From contig PAAY01000007.1 in the NCBI GenBank assembly GCA_002698985.1, positions 1 through 56,590 of the forward strand: a stretch of 56,590 bases of DNA, given 5' to 3'. Source of the DNA: Saprospirales bacterium (GTDB lineage Bacteria; Bacteroidota; Bacteroidia; Chitinophagales; Saprospiraceae). This document shows, piece by piece, positions 8,268 through 16,988 of the stretch; position 1 is the stretch's first letter, and each line of letters starts with the position of its first letter. Under the pieces are notes generated by a model. That model was not told where the DNA came from, ran no database searches, and was given only the letters and a program-made list of their open reading frames with translations. The translations under genes were made by a program, and so were the position numbers.

Positions 8268-9914
8268 ATGCCACATTCCTTTTTCCTTCGGAAAACTGCC
8301 CGACAATTCCTTGCGGTAATCTTTCTCTTTTCGTCGCAATGGCTGTGGGGACAAGAATTTTTCCTCAACGGCTCCGCCACCCAGTCCAACGACACCTGTT
8401 GGGTGCTCACCCCCGACGAACTCTGGCAGGTAGGCAGCATCTGGAACGAACAAAAGATCAACCTCAACGAATCCTTCCAGGTTTTGATGGACATGTACTT
8501 CGGCTGCCGGGATTCCGACGGCGCTGACGGTATTGTCTTTGGCTTTCAGCCGGTCAGCACTTCCGTGGGTTCACAGGGCGAAGGCATAGGCTTTCAGGGG
8601 GTGGTGCCCTCACTGGGCATCGAGTTCGACACCTGGCAGAACCCCAACCTCGGCGATCCTTTCAACGACCACCTGGCCATCGTCCGGGATGGCAACATGA
8701 ACCACAACAGCGCCACCACCCTGGCAGGCCCCGTGCAGGCCGGCAACGGCAACATCGAAGACTGCAAGTGGCACAGCCTCCGGGTCAACTGGGATGTGAG
8801 TACCCACACCCTGGAAGTATGGTTCGACTGCCAGCTCCGCCTCACCTACACCGGCGATATCGTGACCGACATCTTCGGTGGCGATCCACTGGTATTTTGG
8901 GGTTTCACGGCAGCCACCGGCGGCGCCAGCAATTTGCAACAGGTTTGTTTCAGTTACACTTCTTTCCTGGATGGTTTCGAGGATGTGGTCATTTGCCCCG
9001 GCGGGCAATTCCAACTCAAGGTGAGCGGTGGCTCGAGCTATTCGTGGTCGCCGACGACCGGACTGAGCAACCCCAACATTCCCAATCCCATCGCCAGTCC
9101 GGATACCACCACCACCTACATCGTGGATGTGCTGGATGCTTGTAACAATCCGTTTTCGGATTCCATTACCGTCTTCATCGACGGGGATACCGTCTTTTTT
9201 GATCTCGGCCCCGACACCACCATTTGCGAAGACAGTCCGCTGACCCTCGACGCCACCAGTTATGGAACCAACTCGGTGGATTACCAGTGGAACAACGGCA
9301 GCACCTCCCCCACCCTGCAAGTTTCACAGAGCGGATTTTATGCCGTCACCGTCACCATCGACCAGTACTGCGTTGCCGACGACAGGGTGTACATCGAAGT
9401 GACGCCCCTGCCCTGGCCTTTCCTCGGGGTGGATACGGTGTTGTGCCTGGAAGACACCCTGTTGCTGAATGCCAGCACCACCGGCAATCCTGACTACCTC
9501 TGGTCAACCGGCGCCACCGGACCTGAACTCACCGTTACGGAACCGGGCTTTTACCAGGTGACCGCCTCCAACCAATGCCGCGACGCCAAAGCCGGCATCA
9601 ACGTGGGCTTTGAAGATTGCCGGCAGGTCTATTTCCCCGAGGCCTTTTCTCCCAATGACGACGGCATCAACGACATCTTTTACCCGCAGGACGGCGGTGA
9701 TGTGGAACTGATTCTGGAAATGCGGATCTACAATCGCTGGGGCGGGTTGGTGTTTGAAAACCTGGACTTCCGCCCCAACGACCCCTCCTCCGGCTGGGAT
9801 GGCCGCCACAAGGGCAAGCGCCTCAACCCCGGCGTGTACACCTGGCTGGCAAGAATCCGCTTTCGTGACGGGAAAGAGGAGTGGCGCAGCGGCGCCGTGA
9901 CGCTGATCAGGTAA
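8268..9914 (+). CDS. T9SS type B secreted protein with L-type lectin-like domain
   Basis: The ATG at 8268 gives 548 residues with a signal peptide ending near WLWGQ. Residues about 30-230 resemble legume-type (L-type) lectins: GADGIVFGFQP, then GIEFDTWQN and a second acidic Asn/Asp-rich site. Three Ig/PKD-like repeats follow, each with a dPDTTIC or DTVLC opening and a YxWSxG core. The last 90 residues are the gliding-motility-type C-terminal domain (VYFPEAFSPNDDGINDIF ... NRWGGLVFE ... WDG) that serves as the type B sorting signal for T9SS. The protein is likely exported and may bind carbohydrates at the cell surface. It is convergent with the TPR gene, 3 bases away. Confidence 0.9.
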   Translation: MPHSFFLRKTARQFLAVIFLFSSQWLWGQEFFLNGSATQSNDTCWVLTPDELWQVGSIWNEQKINLNESFQVLMDMYFGCRDSDGADGIVFGFQPVSTSVGSQGEGIGFQGVVPSLGIEFDTWQNPNLGDPFNDHLAIVRDGNMNHNSATTLAGPVQAGNGNIEDCKWHSLRVNWDVSTHTLEVWFDCQLRLTYTGDIVTDIFGGDPLVFWGFTAATGGASNLQQVCFSYTSFLDGFEDVVICPGGQFQLKVSGGSSYSWSPTTGLSNPNIPNPIASPDTTTTYIVDVLDACNNPFSDSITVFIDGDTVFFDLGPDTTICEDSPLTLDATSYGTNSVDYQWNNGSTSPTLQVSQSGFYAVTVTIDQYCVADDRVYIEVTPLPWPFLGVDTVLCLEDTLLLNASTTGNPDYLWSTGATGPELTVTEPGFYQVTASNQCRDAKAGINVGFEDCRQVYFPEAFSPNDDGINDIFYPQDGGDVELILEMRIYNRWGGLVFENLDFRPNDPSSGWDGRHKGKRLNPGVYTWLARIRFRDGKEEWRSGAVTLIR

Positions 9915-9917
9915 GCC

Positions 9918-12455
9918 TCATTCCTTCTGCAAAAAAGCCCGTGCCTCCTCCACTGCCGGGTGGCTGAAGCCCAGCGCTTCCAGTTGCTGAAGGTCTCTGA
10001 GGAAGATATTTTTGAAGGTGTCATCTTTGTAATACGGCTTATTCATCCACTCCTCGTAAATGGCCTTGGCCGCTTCCAGTTTCCCCTGAAACACCAGGCT
10101 GCTGGCCAATGGTATAAACAGCCAGCTTTCCCCCGGAGCGTACTGCAGCGCCTCCTGCACCGAACTTTCCGCCTTTTCAAAATTGCCGGCAAAAGCCGCA
10201 TAGGTGCCGAGGCCACCCAGTGCCTGACCCAGCCGGAGGCTCAGGGTAGAATCCCCTTTCAGTTTACCGAAGGCAGCCCTCAGGGTATCAACGGCCAGCT
10301 GTTGCAGGGCCAGCCTTTCCTCCGGTTTTCCGGAACGGCCTGCATTTTCTTCGTAAAAATTGGCGGCAGCCAAAGCGGCCTCCCGTGTGAGGAAATCCGC
10401 ATCAGCATTTGCGAAGAAAGCCTCAAAATACCCCACATCTTTCCGGATGCTTTGAATGAGCTCTCCTTCGCCTGCGGCAATGTCCGGATGAGCGTCCATG
10501 CGGGTTTTCAGTTCCTGCCACAGCTTTTTCCCTTCGCTGCGCAATGAGGTGTCGCCCGTTGCCAGCATCCGGTTTTTGAGCAGCACCAACACATTCATGT
10601 ACGACGTCCACAATACCGGTTCGTACATTTCCGGGTTTCGGGCGGCCAGTTTTTCCCGCATGCCGATCACCTCTTCGTAAATCCGCATGGCTTCCAGGGG
10701 CTTTCCGGTTTTTTCAAATCGGACGCCCTGCAGGTTCAGGGTGGCAGCGATGAGGCCCTGGTAAGCACCGGGTTGTTGGGCTTCCAGTTCAGCGTACAGG
10801 TTCATCGCTTCGCTCAGGCAACTGTCAGCCAGCGCCCATTGGCCGTTCATCACATACAGGCGGCCGCGGTTTTGCAGGTTCCGGGCCAGGTCGGGCTGGT
10901 AGGTCAGCGGGTTGGCCTCGAAGAGCTGTTGCCAGATGGCGCCGCTTTCACGCAGCCAGTCGTCGGCGGTGGCGGCATCGGCCCAGTCGGAATACAGCAG
11001 TCCCAGGTTGCCGAGGGTGGTGGCCAGGTCGGCGTCGTACTTGCCCGGCTGTTGCGCAGCGAGTTGGCGAAGCAAAAAAAGCGACTGCCGGAAGAGGGTG
11101 TCGGCCTGGGCGGGCTGGCCGTAATCCCTGTAAACCAGGGCCAGCGCCCCCAGCGTGGAAGCAGCTTTGGCGTAGGCGCCTTCAGGGTTGTGCGCCACCA
11201 GATCCCGCCAGATGAAGATGGCCTGCTCGTAATGGGCCTGGGCCTTGCGCAGCTCACGTTGGTTGTAATAGATGTGGCCGAGGTTTTCGAGCAACATGGC
11301 CAGGTGCGGCAGGAACAATACCGAATCGGTTTTGATGAGCTCCAACTGCACCCCCAGCGCTTCTTCCATGACGGTGCGGGCCTCGGCGCTCTTGTTTTGC
11401 TTCATCAGCACCACGCCTTTGATGTTGAGCAGTCCGGCACGCTGGCGGTCGGTGCAGGGTTTGGCCAGGGCCGCCTCGCAGAGCTCCAGGGCTTTGGTAA
11501 AGCGGTTCAGATGGGTCTGAAACTGGGCCAGTTCCCAGAGGATGTCCACGTTTTCGGGGTCGTATTTCAGGGCCAGGGCGTACTGTTCTTCCGCTTCGGT
11601 GAATCGGCCTTCGAGGCTGAGCAGCCGGGCTTTGAGCAGCACCTGCTGCAGCAGTTGCTCTTTTTGTTTTTCCTGCTTGGCAATGCGGTCTGAAAGGCTA
11701 TTCAGGGCGGCTTTGTCTTCAGAGAGCGCCAGTTCAAGTTGTGCGAGGGCAGCGGCATTGTCCACGCTGTCGAGGATGGCGATGGCCCGGCTGATGTTGC
11801 CTTTCAGAAAGGCCTCGTGGGCACGGACGTAGGTGTCACCAGCATCGTCGAGGTTGACCAGCAGCAGGCGGTCAGCAATGGCCTCGCCGCGAAGCTGCTG
11901 CACCATTTGCACTTCCTCCAGCACGGCCATCAGCTGCTTTTCGTCGGCAATTTTGCGGTCGAGCTCGGCTTCCAGTCCGGCGATGATCTGGCGGCGTGTC
12001 TGCTCATCCTTTTGCAGCTGCGCCAGCCGGTCCTGCATTTGCCGCAAGGCGATGTCCTCGGCTATGCGGTAATAGGCCAGCTGGTTTTCCCGAAGGGTCT
12101 GCTCATTGCACAGCACCACCTTCAGCGGGCGGCGGCGACTGAGCACGGCGGCATTCTCCAGTTCGCGGTCGTTCACCACCACGTAGCCGGGCTTTTTTAC
12201 CTGGATGCGAACGAGGTCGCCGGCGGGCTTATCGGCAAAGACGAGGGTGAATTTCCCAGAGGCATCACTTCGAGCGGGACTGGCGCCTGTGGCCAGCACA
12301 AAGGCTCCTTCGATGTGTTTGGTGGAACCCGTCCGGGTGCGGCTGTTTTGCTCCACGACCACACCCGGCAGCCGCACATCCTGTTGCGCCAGCGAAGGAA
12401 TGGCATTGCCGAAGAGGAAAAAAAAGAAAAGACCGGTCAGGATATTTTTATTCAT
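9918..12455 (-). CDS. Secreted TPR protein with N-terminal carboxypeptidase-regulatory-like domain
   Basis: This 845-residue protein has a signal peptide of about 23 residues (ending SLAQ). Residues about 28-112 look like a carboxypeptidase-regulatory beta sandwich (VEGAFV-type, with SDASGKFTLVFADK). A coiled coil follows at about 120-190 (LAQLQKDEQTRRQIIAGLEA). The remainder, from about 205, holds many tetratricopeptide repeats, including 46-50-residue units of the form LGxxYxxxxxxxxAxxxxxxA...P. It is the last gene of a minus-strand run after the TraB and effector-associated-like genes, 70 bases downstream of the latter. Probably a periplasmic or surface scaffold; partner unknown. Confidence 0.9.
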   Translation of the reverse strand: MNKNILTGLFFFFLFGNAIPSLAQQDVRLPGVVVEQNSRTRTGSTKHIEGAFVLATGASPARSDASGKFTLVFADKPAGDLVRIQVKKPGYVVVNDRELENAAVLSRRRPLKVVLCNEQTLRENQLAYYRIAEDIALRQMQDRLAQLQKDEQTRRQIIAGLEAELDRKIADEKQLMAVLEEVQMVQQLRGEAIADRLLLVNLDDAGDTYVRAHEAFLKGNISRAIAILDSVDNAAALAQLELALSEDKAALNSLSDRIAKQEKQKEQLLQQVLLKARLLSLEGRFTEAEEQYALALKYDPENVDILWELAQFQTHLNRFTKALELCEAALAKPCTDRQRAGLLNIKGVVLMKQNKSAEARTVMEEALGVQLELIKTDSVLFLPHLAMLLENLGHIYYNQRELRKAQAHYEQAIFIWRDLVAHNPEGAYAKAASTLGALALVYRDYGQPAQADTLFRQSLFLLRQLAAQQPGKYDADLATTLGNLGLLYSDWADAATADDWLRESGAIWQQLFEANPLTYQPDLARNLQNRGRLYVMNGQWALADSCLSEAMNLYAELEAQQPGAYQGLIAATLNLQGVRFEKTGKPLEAMRIYEEVIGMREKLAARNPEMYEPVLWTSYMNVLVLLKNRMLATGDTSLRSEGKKLWQELKTRMDAHPDIAAGEGELIQSIRKDVGYFEAFFANADADFLTREAALAAANFYEENAGRSGKPEERLALQQLAVDTLRAAFGKLKGDSTLSLRLGQALGGLGTYAAFAGNFEKAESSVQEALQYAPGESWLFIPLASSLVFQGKLEAAKAIYEEWMNKPYYKDDTFKNIFLRDLQQLEALGFSHPAVEEARAFLQKE

Positions 12456-12484
12456 TGTGTTCGCTTCGCAATGGTTCCTCTACA

Positions 12485-12511
12485 TTTACTAAACCTCCAA
12501 GGTTTAGTAAA
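12485..12511 (-). promoter_or_regulatory. Perfect hairpin between two operon genes
   Basis: TTTACTAAACCT and AGGTTTAGTAAA pair over 12 bp around a 3-base loop. One further outer position is C/A on the plus strand but G-U in minus-strand RNA, which suggests the transcript is what folds. It sits 30 bases upstream of the TPR gene start. No U tract follows, so an attenuator or mRNA-processing role is as likely as termination. Confidence 0.65.
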
Positions 12512-12525
12512 CGTAAAGTGAATTC

Positions 12526-13449
12526 TCACCGTTTCCGGTGGAGGGCCACTTGCAATTCCTGCCGGGTGTGTACCGGCACAGAATCCATCTCGCTGAATTG
12601 GTAGCCGGCCTTCTGAAACGCCACATTCTGGAATTTGGCCTGTAGCCCGGCGGGTATTTTCAATTCAAAGTAACCGTTTTCATCGCTGCTGGTTTTGACA
12701 TTGCGGATGCTGACGGTCACATCGGACAGGGGGTCTCCGCTGTCGAAGTCGAAGACCCGGCCGAAAATCTTGTCGGTATTGCGCAGCGACACCTCCAGGT
12801 AAACCGGCCTGCTGGGAAGGAGCAGGTACATGGAATCGGGGTGGGTACTCTGGTAGGGCTGTGGATGGTCGATGAGGATGCGGGCTGTTTTGCCCCTGAA
12901 TTTGGCGGGTATTTCTTTGAAATCGGCCTCTCCTTTTTCATTGATGCTGGCCTCGCGTTGGTCCTGCCCGATGTGGAGGACCACTTTTCCCTCGCTGCGC
13001 AACAGCCGTTGCTCCACCCCTTCAGGGCCATGCACGAAAACGGTCAGACCGAAGGGTTTGGAGTTCATCACGTCTTTGGCAATGATGTAAATAACCATGA
13101 TGCCGGCCAGGGCCAGAGGCAGCCACCAGTTGCGTTTGGTGGGTTTCGGATTGACAGCGCTGACTAGCTGCCCCATGTCCACATCCTTTTCCAGATCCTG
13201 GTCGAGCAAGTGTAAAATGGCTGCATTCACCTGGTTGCGGAGGGTATCGGCCGCTTCCCGGGTGATGGTGCCCTGCCGGGCTTCGCCCTCGTTTTGCTCC
13301 AACCGTGCCTGCATCATCAACAGGACGTTTTCCAGCTCTTTTAAGCCCTTTGCTTTGGCATGTTTGAGCAGGGCGGAAATGACAGCCGGGGTTTCACCGC
13401 CGGCAACGAGCTTTTTAAGTTTTTGCTTGTCGATCATGTCAGCTTTCAT
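12526..13449 (-). CDS. Membrane protein: effector-associated-like domain, TM helix, carboxypeptidase-regulatory domain
   Basis: This 307-residue protein has three parts. Residues about 7-85 form a small all-helical domain (LVAGGETPAVISALLKHAKA ... ENVLLMMQARLEQNEGEARQG ... AAILHLLDQ) that resembles the EAD11-type effector-associated domains used as adaptors in bacterial conflict systems. One membrane helix lies at about 108-125. The outer part ends in a carboxypeptidase-regulatory beta sandwich (IFGRVFDFDSGDPLSDVTVSI ... SSDENGYFELKIP, about 232-272). The start overlaps the end of the TraB gene by 11 bases, so the two are translationally coupled. The EAD assignment is from pattern only and should be treated as tentative; the topology (adaptor inside, sandwich outside) is inferred. 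Confidence 0.85.
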   Translation of the reverse strand: MKADMIDKQKLKKLVAGGETPAVISALLKHAKAKGLKELENVLLMMQARLEQNEGEARQGTITREAADTLRNQVNAAILHLLDQDLEKDVDMGQLVSAVNPKPTKRNWWLPLALAGIMVIYIIAKDVMNSKPFGLTVFVHGPEGVEQRLLRSEGKVVLHIGQDQREASINEKGEADFKEIPAKFRGKTARILIDHPQPYQSTHPDSMYLLLPSRPVYLEVSLRNTDKIFGRVFDFDSGDPLSDVTVSIRNVKTSSDENGYFELKIPAGLQAKFQNVAFQKAGYQFSEMDSVPVHTRQELQVALHRKR

Positions 13450-14269
13450 TGAAGGAGGAAGAGGGAACTAGCTCAGGTTCAGGCAATATGGCTTTGACTG
13501 TCAGGCCTTTGTGTTTCAGCAATCGAATCAATCCCTTTCCACCTGTAAGATGCCCTGCGCCAACGGCAGTGAACGTGCGCCCGGTCTGGCAGAGCTCATG
13601 AATCCGGTCGGCCATTTTGAAGTTTCGCTCATAGAGCAGTTTCTTGCGGTAATGACCGGACTGCTTTTTCAGAGACCTGTGCAGCCGATAGATGTCCTGC
13701 TGCTGGTAAAGGGTGATCAGGCGCTTGTATTGTTTTCTGACACTGGCGGGATGCCGGGCAAAATCCACCAGCATTTTGATTTGCTTTTCGATGGGGATGT
13801 TTTGGATGTAGTTGAATTGACCTTTCCAGGATTCAATTCCATCTAGTTCTTTGCCCAACTTTTCTGCATAGGTAAACAATCTCAGATCCAGCGGCATGTC
13901 TTCCTGAAAAGGCAATATGCGATGGCTCAACTGCTGCACGATGAAGAACGGGAGCAGCTTGCGATACTGTTCTACATCAATTCCGGTAGTCTTTTTCAGG
14001 ATTCTTCTGATCTTCTGAAACTTTCTCTCACCAAGCTGCTCGGCCCAGGGAATGGGTGATGCCAGGAGTTGTAAAACCTCCTCTGAAACTTCTCTGGTCT
14101 CTGCCAGGTTGTATTCTGCAACAAAGCGGTCGCAGGCAGCGATGTACTTCTCGAGCAGCGGCATCAGGGCAAAGGCCCGGCTGTCGTGCACGTGCATGGT
14201 GCCGAAGAGGTAGGAATTTCCGGGCAGCTCGCTGCCACTCAGTTGCCATAAAAGGCTTTTCTTCTTCAA
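13439..14269 (-). CDS. TraB/GumN family protein
   Basis: This 276-residue protein shows the TraB/GumN hallmarks: an N-terminal YLFGTMHVHD (GxxH motif, about residues 20-29), a conserved ERNFKMADRI near 217-226, and a C-terminal AVGAGHLTGGKGLIRLLKHKG (second GxxH). Members are thought to be erythromycin-esterase-fold or metal-dependent peptidase-like proteins; the two GxxH motifs are the proposed active site. Unlike many relatives it has no signal peptide. It is 32 bases downstream of the Lrp gene and overlaps the next gene by 11 bases, so it is part of a four-gene minus-strand operon. Confidence 0.88.
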   Translation of the reverse strand: MKKKSLLWQLSGSELPGNSYLFGTMHVHDSRAFALMPLLEKYIAACDRFVAEYNLAETREVSEEVLQLLASPIPWAEQLGERKFQKIRRILKKTTGIDVEQYRKLLPFFIVQQLSHRILPFQEDMPLDLRLFTYAEKLGKELDGIESWKGQFNYIQNIPIEKQIKMLVDFARHPASVRKQYKRLITLYQQQDIYRLHRSLKKQSGHYRKKLLYERNFKMADRIHELCQTGRTFTAVGAGHLTGGKGLIRLLKHKGLTVKAILPEPELVPSSSFNES

Positions 14270-14301
14270 AATGTAAGTGTACTATGGAAGCTACGGCTGT
14301 A

Positions 14302-14781
14302 TCAGCCCTGCTCGTAATCAAAGGGCAGCACCTTGCTGTTCTTGACCGTGGAAAGGGTCATCAGGGTGGTCAGCCGCTCGATTTCTTCAATTTGTGAAAG
14401 GGTCTTGAAAAGCAGTTTTTCGTAGCTGGGTATGTCTTTGCAGATCACCTTGATCAGAAAGTCAGCCTGTCCGGTGATGATGTAACATTCCACTATCTCC
14501 TCGATGGACTGAATCTTCTCCAGGAAATTGTTGAGCGCATTCTGACGGGGCCAGGCCAGGGAAACCTGCACGAAGGTCTGGACGTTGAGGCCCAAGGTCT
14601 GCGGATTCACCTTGGCGTGGTAGCTTTCGATGTATCCCTGCTGCTCCAGTTTCTTTACCCGCTCGAGGGTTGGAGCCGGTGAAAGTCCGATTTTCTTGGA
14701 AAGATCGAGGTTGGTGATCTTGCAATTCTCCTGCAGTATCTTCAGAATCTTAAGGTCGGTGCGGTCTAATTTATCAGCCAT
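14302..14781 (-). CDS. Lrp/AsnC family transcriptional regulator
   Basis: This 159-residue protein is the usual length. It has an N-terminal helix-turn-helix (LDRTDLKILKILQENCKITNLDLSKKIGLSPAPTLERVKKLEQQGYI, about residues 4-50) and a C-terminal RAM/ligand domain with the ITGQADFLIKVICKD segment typical of the amino-acid-binding fold. It probably senses an amino acid. It opens a minus-strand run with the TraB, EAD-like and TPR genes, and is divergent from thioredoxin across a 427-bp spacer. Whether it controls the run or only itself cannot be read from the sequence. Confidence 0.93.
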   Translation of the reverse strand: MADKLDRTDLKILKILQENCKITNLDLSKKIGLSPAPTLERVKKLEQQGYIESYHAKVNPQTLGLNVQTFVQVSLAWPRQNALNNFLEKIQSIEEIVECYIITGQADFLIKVICKDIPSYEKLLFKTLSQIEEIERLTTLMTLSTVKNSKVLPFDYEQG

Positions 14782-15208
14782 GCGGTTGTTGATTAAGCTG
14801 TTGGTAGTGAATGACGACTCAGGCCTTCCAGACGCCCATCTCTACAGAGATTTGCCTCTGAAACAGGTTTTATTTGGCGAGGGCTGGCCGGCAGCTGAAT
14901 TGCCGGGGGCTTAAACGGGCGCAAGATAGCAATACAAAGAATGAAATACAATAATTTTTCGCAATCACCTCCAATTGTTTTACGACCCCACCAAATTTTA
15001 TTCTTTCATACAATAAAATTCGGGCACACCGCCTCAACTTGCGCTTCCCGGCCAAGGTCCTGCCTGCACACAAATATCCGCATGACAACATTCACCCCCT
15101 GAAATGCAGAGTAGCTATCACTACATTGATTACCTTTGCAACCATTCTGCCGTTGGCGTTGTTACCCTCCGGCACAAAACATTCTTCCAAACAAAAAAAT
15201 CAGAAAAC
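14782..15208. other. Spacer between divergent lrp and trxA
   Basis: No gene is visible in this 427-bp stretch. It is AT-rich from about 14935 to 15030 and probably holds both promoters. An open frame that would extend thioredoxin upstream to 15104 lacks protein-like character and was not used. A TACCTTTG box lies at 15131-15138 on the plus strand. Confidence 0.6.
15131..15138 (+). promoter_or_regulatory. Candidate -7 box (TACCTTTG) of trxA
   Basis: TACCTTTG fits TAnnTTTG and lies 70 bases before the thioredoxin ATG. The identical octamer precedes the genes starting at 17494 and 27193. A -33 TTG at standard spacing is not evident. Confidence 0.45.
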
Positions 15209-15535
15209 ATGGCTTTTGAAATCACGGATGCAAACTTCAAAGAGCAGGTTCTCGACCGCCAGGGTGTTGCCGTTCTCGACTTTTGGGCTGAGTGGTGTGG
15301 TCCTTGCCGCATGATTGCTCCCATCATTGAAAAACTCGCCGAAGAGTACGACGGAAAAGTGCTGATTGGCAAAGTGAATGTCGATGAAAACCCGGAAGTG
15401 CCCATGAAATACGGCATTCGCAGTATTCCCACCATCCTCATCTTCAAAGATGGCGAAGTGGTTGACAAACACGTTGGATACACGACCCAGGCCAAACTGG
15501 CTGAAAAGATCGAAGCCCAGCTGGTTGCCGCCTGA
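15209..15535 (+). CDS. trxA: Thioredoxin
   Basis: The ATG at 15209 gives a 108-residue thioredoxin, the standard length. The redox motif WCGPC is at residues 29-33 and is followed by the conserved KVNVDENPEVPMKYGIRSIPTILIF, including the cis-proline after SI. It reduces disulfides of cytoplasmic proteins with electrons from thioredoxin reductase. The frame is open further upstream, but the added residues do not resemble the family. It is followed by a strong terminator 36 bases after the stop, so it is monocistronic. Confidence 0.97.
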   Translation: MAFEITDANFKEQVLDRQGVAVLDFWAEWCGPCRMIAPIIEKLAEEYDGKVLIGKVNVDENPEVPMKYGIRSIPTILIFKDGEVVDKHVGYTTQAKLAEKIEAQLVAA

Positions 15536-15571
15536 CAAGGATAAATGCCTGCCCCTGTGGCTGGCACACTG

Positions 15572-15610
15572 AAAAGCCCCGGAGAGCATTGCTTTCCGGG
15601 GCTTTTTTTT
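15572..15610 (+). terminator. Rho-independent terminator of trxA
   Basis: AAAAGCCCCGGA pairs with TCCGGGGCTTTT over 12 bp around a short loop, and the T tract continues (8 T in total). It is the clearest intrinsic terminator in the window. Confidence 0.93.
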
Positions 15611-15911
15611 GGGTTTATGAAGGATTATGGGGATTATAAGGATTATGGAGGATTATGAGGATTATGGAGGGTTATAGAAGTTGTAGGTTGTAGGTTATAG
15701 AAGTTGTAGGTTGTAGGTTGTAGGTTGTAGGTTGTAAGTTGTAAGTTGTAAGTTCTAGGTTCGCAGGAACTCCATGAAAAAACTCTGTGTGACTCTGTTT
15801 AATAACTCTGCTTAACTCTGTGGTTAATTGGGGATTATGGAGGATTATAGGGATAATGAAAAGCCAACTCACCCCGTCACGCGTCACGCGTTACGAGTTA
15901 CGAGTCACGAG
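15611..15911. repeat. Short tandem-repeat block between trxA and xdhC-like gene
   Basis: The spacer is almost entirely short repeats: degenerate GGATTATGG units (about 15620-15672), a 7-bp GTTGTAG/GTTGTAA tract of about ten units (about 15678-15755), four ACTCTG(T) units (about 15783-15825), two more GGATTATGG units (about 15831-15855), and a GTCACGC/GTTACGA 7-bp tract (about 15874-15917). The last tract runs into the 3' end of the XdhC gene and contributes its stop codon. No gene is visible. Confidence 0.85.
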
Positions 15912-16988
15912 TCACGCTCCATAAATCGGTCCTTCCCGGTCTCGCAGGTGGCCGCCGGAGCGTTTTCCGAAGAAGGCCTGAATTTCCGCCAGGATAGACA
16001 GGGCGATGGTGTCTGGGGTGTTGGCGCCTATGTCCAGGCCGGCGGGGCCGTGGATGCGGTCCAGGTCTTGCCGGGACAGGCTGTGGCCTTCGGCTTCCAG
16101 CTCGCTGAGCATGCGTTCTTTCCGCTTTTTGGGTCCCAGCAGTCCGATGAAAGGCACATCGGTGTCCAGTACTTTCAGCAGGTTGGCTTTGTCTGTTTTG
16201 AAATCGTGGGCCATCAGCACCACGGCCGTGCGGCCAGGATTGGGGATGGCAGGCATCTCTGTTCCGACGCTGGCCAGCCTGAACACATCCGGATGGAAAG
16301 CGCTCACCTTGCCCACGGCATCGAGCTGCCAGTCCAGCACGGCGGCCAGTTGCAGCAGGGGCAGCACATCGTAGTTGTTTCCGAAGACAATCAGATGGGT
16401 GGGAGGCAGCAGCAGTTCTGCAAAAATTTCCACCCCACCTGGAAAAGACCGACTGACAGAGCTGCCTGCGGTCAGCACCTCCCTTGCAAGGGCTTCCAGT
16501 TCGGATGCGGGCACCGGCATTTTCTTTCCGGAATAGCCCCCGTTTTCAAGGTAAATTCCTCTGGTTCCTATTGCAGCTTCACCTTCGGTAACGATGAACA
16601 GGACCGCCGGGGCATTGGCCTGAACAGCCTGCTCCAGCAAGTTCACGGGATTCCATTCATCGGCGGCATCCAGGGGTTCCAGAAGCACCCGGATGAGGCC
16701 CTTGCACCCCAGGTTGGCACCGATTTGAAAGGGGTCGTCGTCGAGGGTGTTGTAGGTGACCACTCTCGCCTCCTGCCGAAAAATGGCCTGCTGTGCTTTT
16801 CGCAAGGCATCGCCTTCCAGGCAACCGCCGCTGATGCCACCGGTCCAGTGCCCGTCATCCGTAATGAGCATCCGGGCCCCCTCCCGCCGGTAACTGGAAC
16901 CGGCCACATGCACCACCGTGGCCAGCGCCGCTTTGGTGGTGGTATCGGTCCCTTTCCTTTTCCTGATGATTCCCTTGATCTCTTTCAT
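15912..16988 (-). CDS. XdhC/CoxI family protein
   Basis: This 358-residue protein matches the XdhC family. The N-terminal XdhC domain has GSSYRREGARMLIT and GGISGGCLEGD (about residues 30-61), with the conserved Cys of the SGGCLE motif. A Rossmann-like C-terminal domain has LIVFGNNYDVLPLL (about 223), then VVLMAHDFKTDKANL and the closing PFIGLLGPKKRKERML ... IHGPAGLDIGANTPDTIALSILAEI. XdhC proteins bind molybdenum cofactor and insert it into xanthine dehydrogenase or related hydroxylases after sulfuration. No molybdenum hydroxylase gene is present in this window, so its client lies elsewhere. Confidence 0.93.
   Translation of the reverse strand: MKEIKGIIRKRKGTDTTTKAALATVVHVAGSSYRREGARMLITDDGHWTGGISGGCLEGDALRKAQQAIFRQEARVVTYNTLDDDPFQIGANLGCKGLIRVLLEPLDAADEWNPVNLLEQAVQANAPAVLFIVTEGEAAIGTRGIYLENGGYSGKKMPVPASELEALAREVLTAGSSVSRSFPGGVEIFAELLLPPTHLIVFGNNYDVLPLLQLAAVLDWQLDAVGKVSAFHPDVFRLASVGTEMPAIPNPGRTAVVLMAHDFKTDKANLLKVLDTDVPFIGLLGPKKRKERMLSELEAEGHSLSRQDLDRIHGPAGLDIGANTPDTIALSILAEIQAFFGKRSGGHLRDREGPIYGA

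Noticed and set aside
10773-11693. 306-residue plus-strand open frame
   Set aside because: Antisense to the TPR protein; low-information composition.
13439-13449. Possible frameshift between TraB and EAD-like genes
   Set aside because: The 11-base overlap joins two complete proteins with their own starts and ends, so it is ordinary translational coupling.
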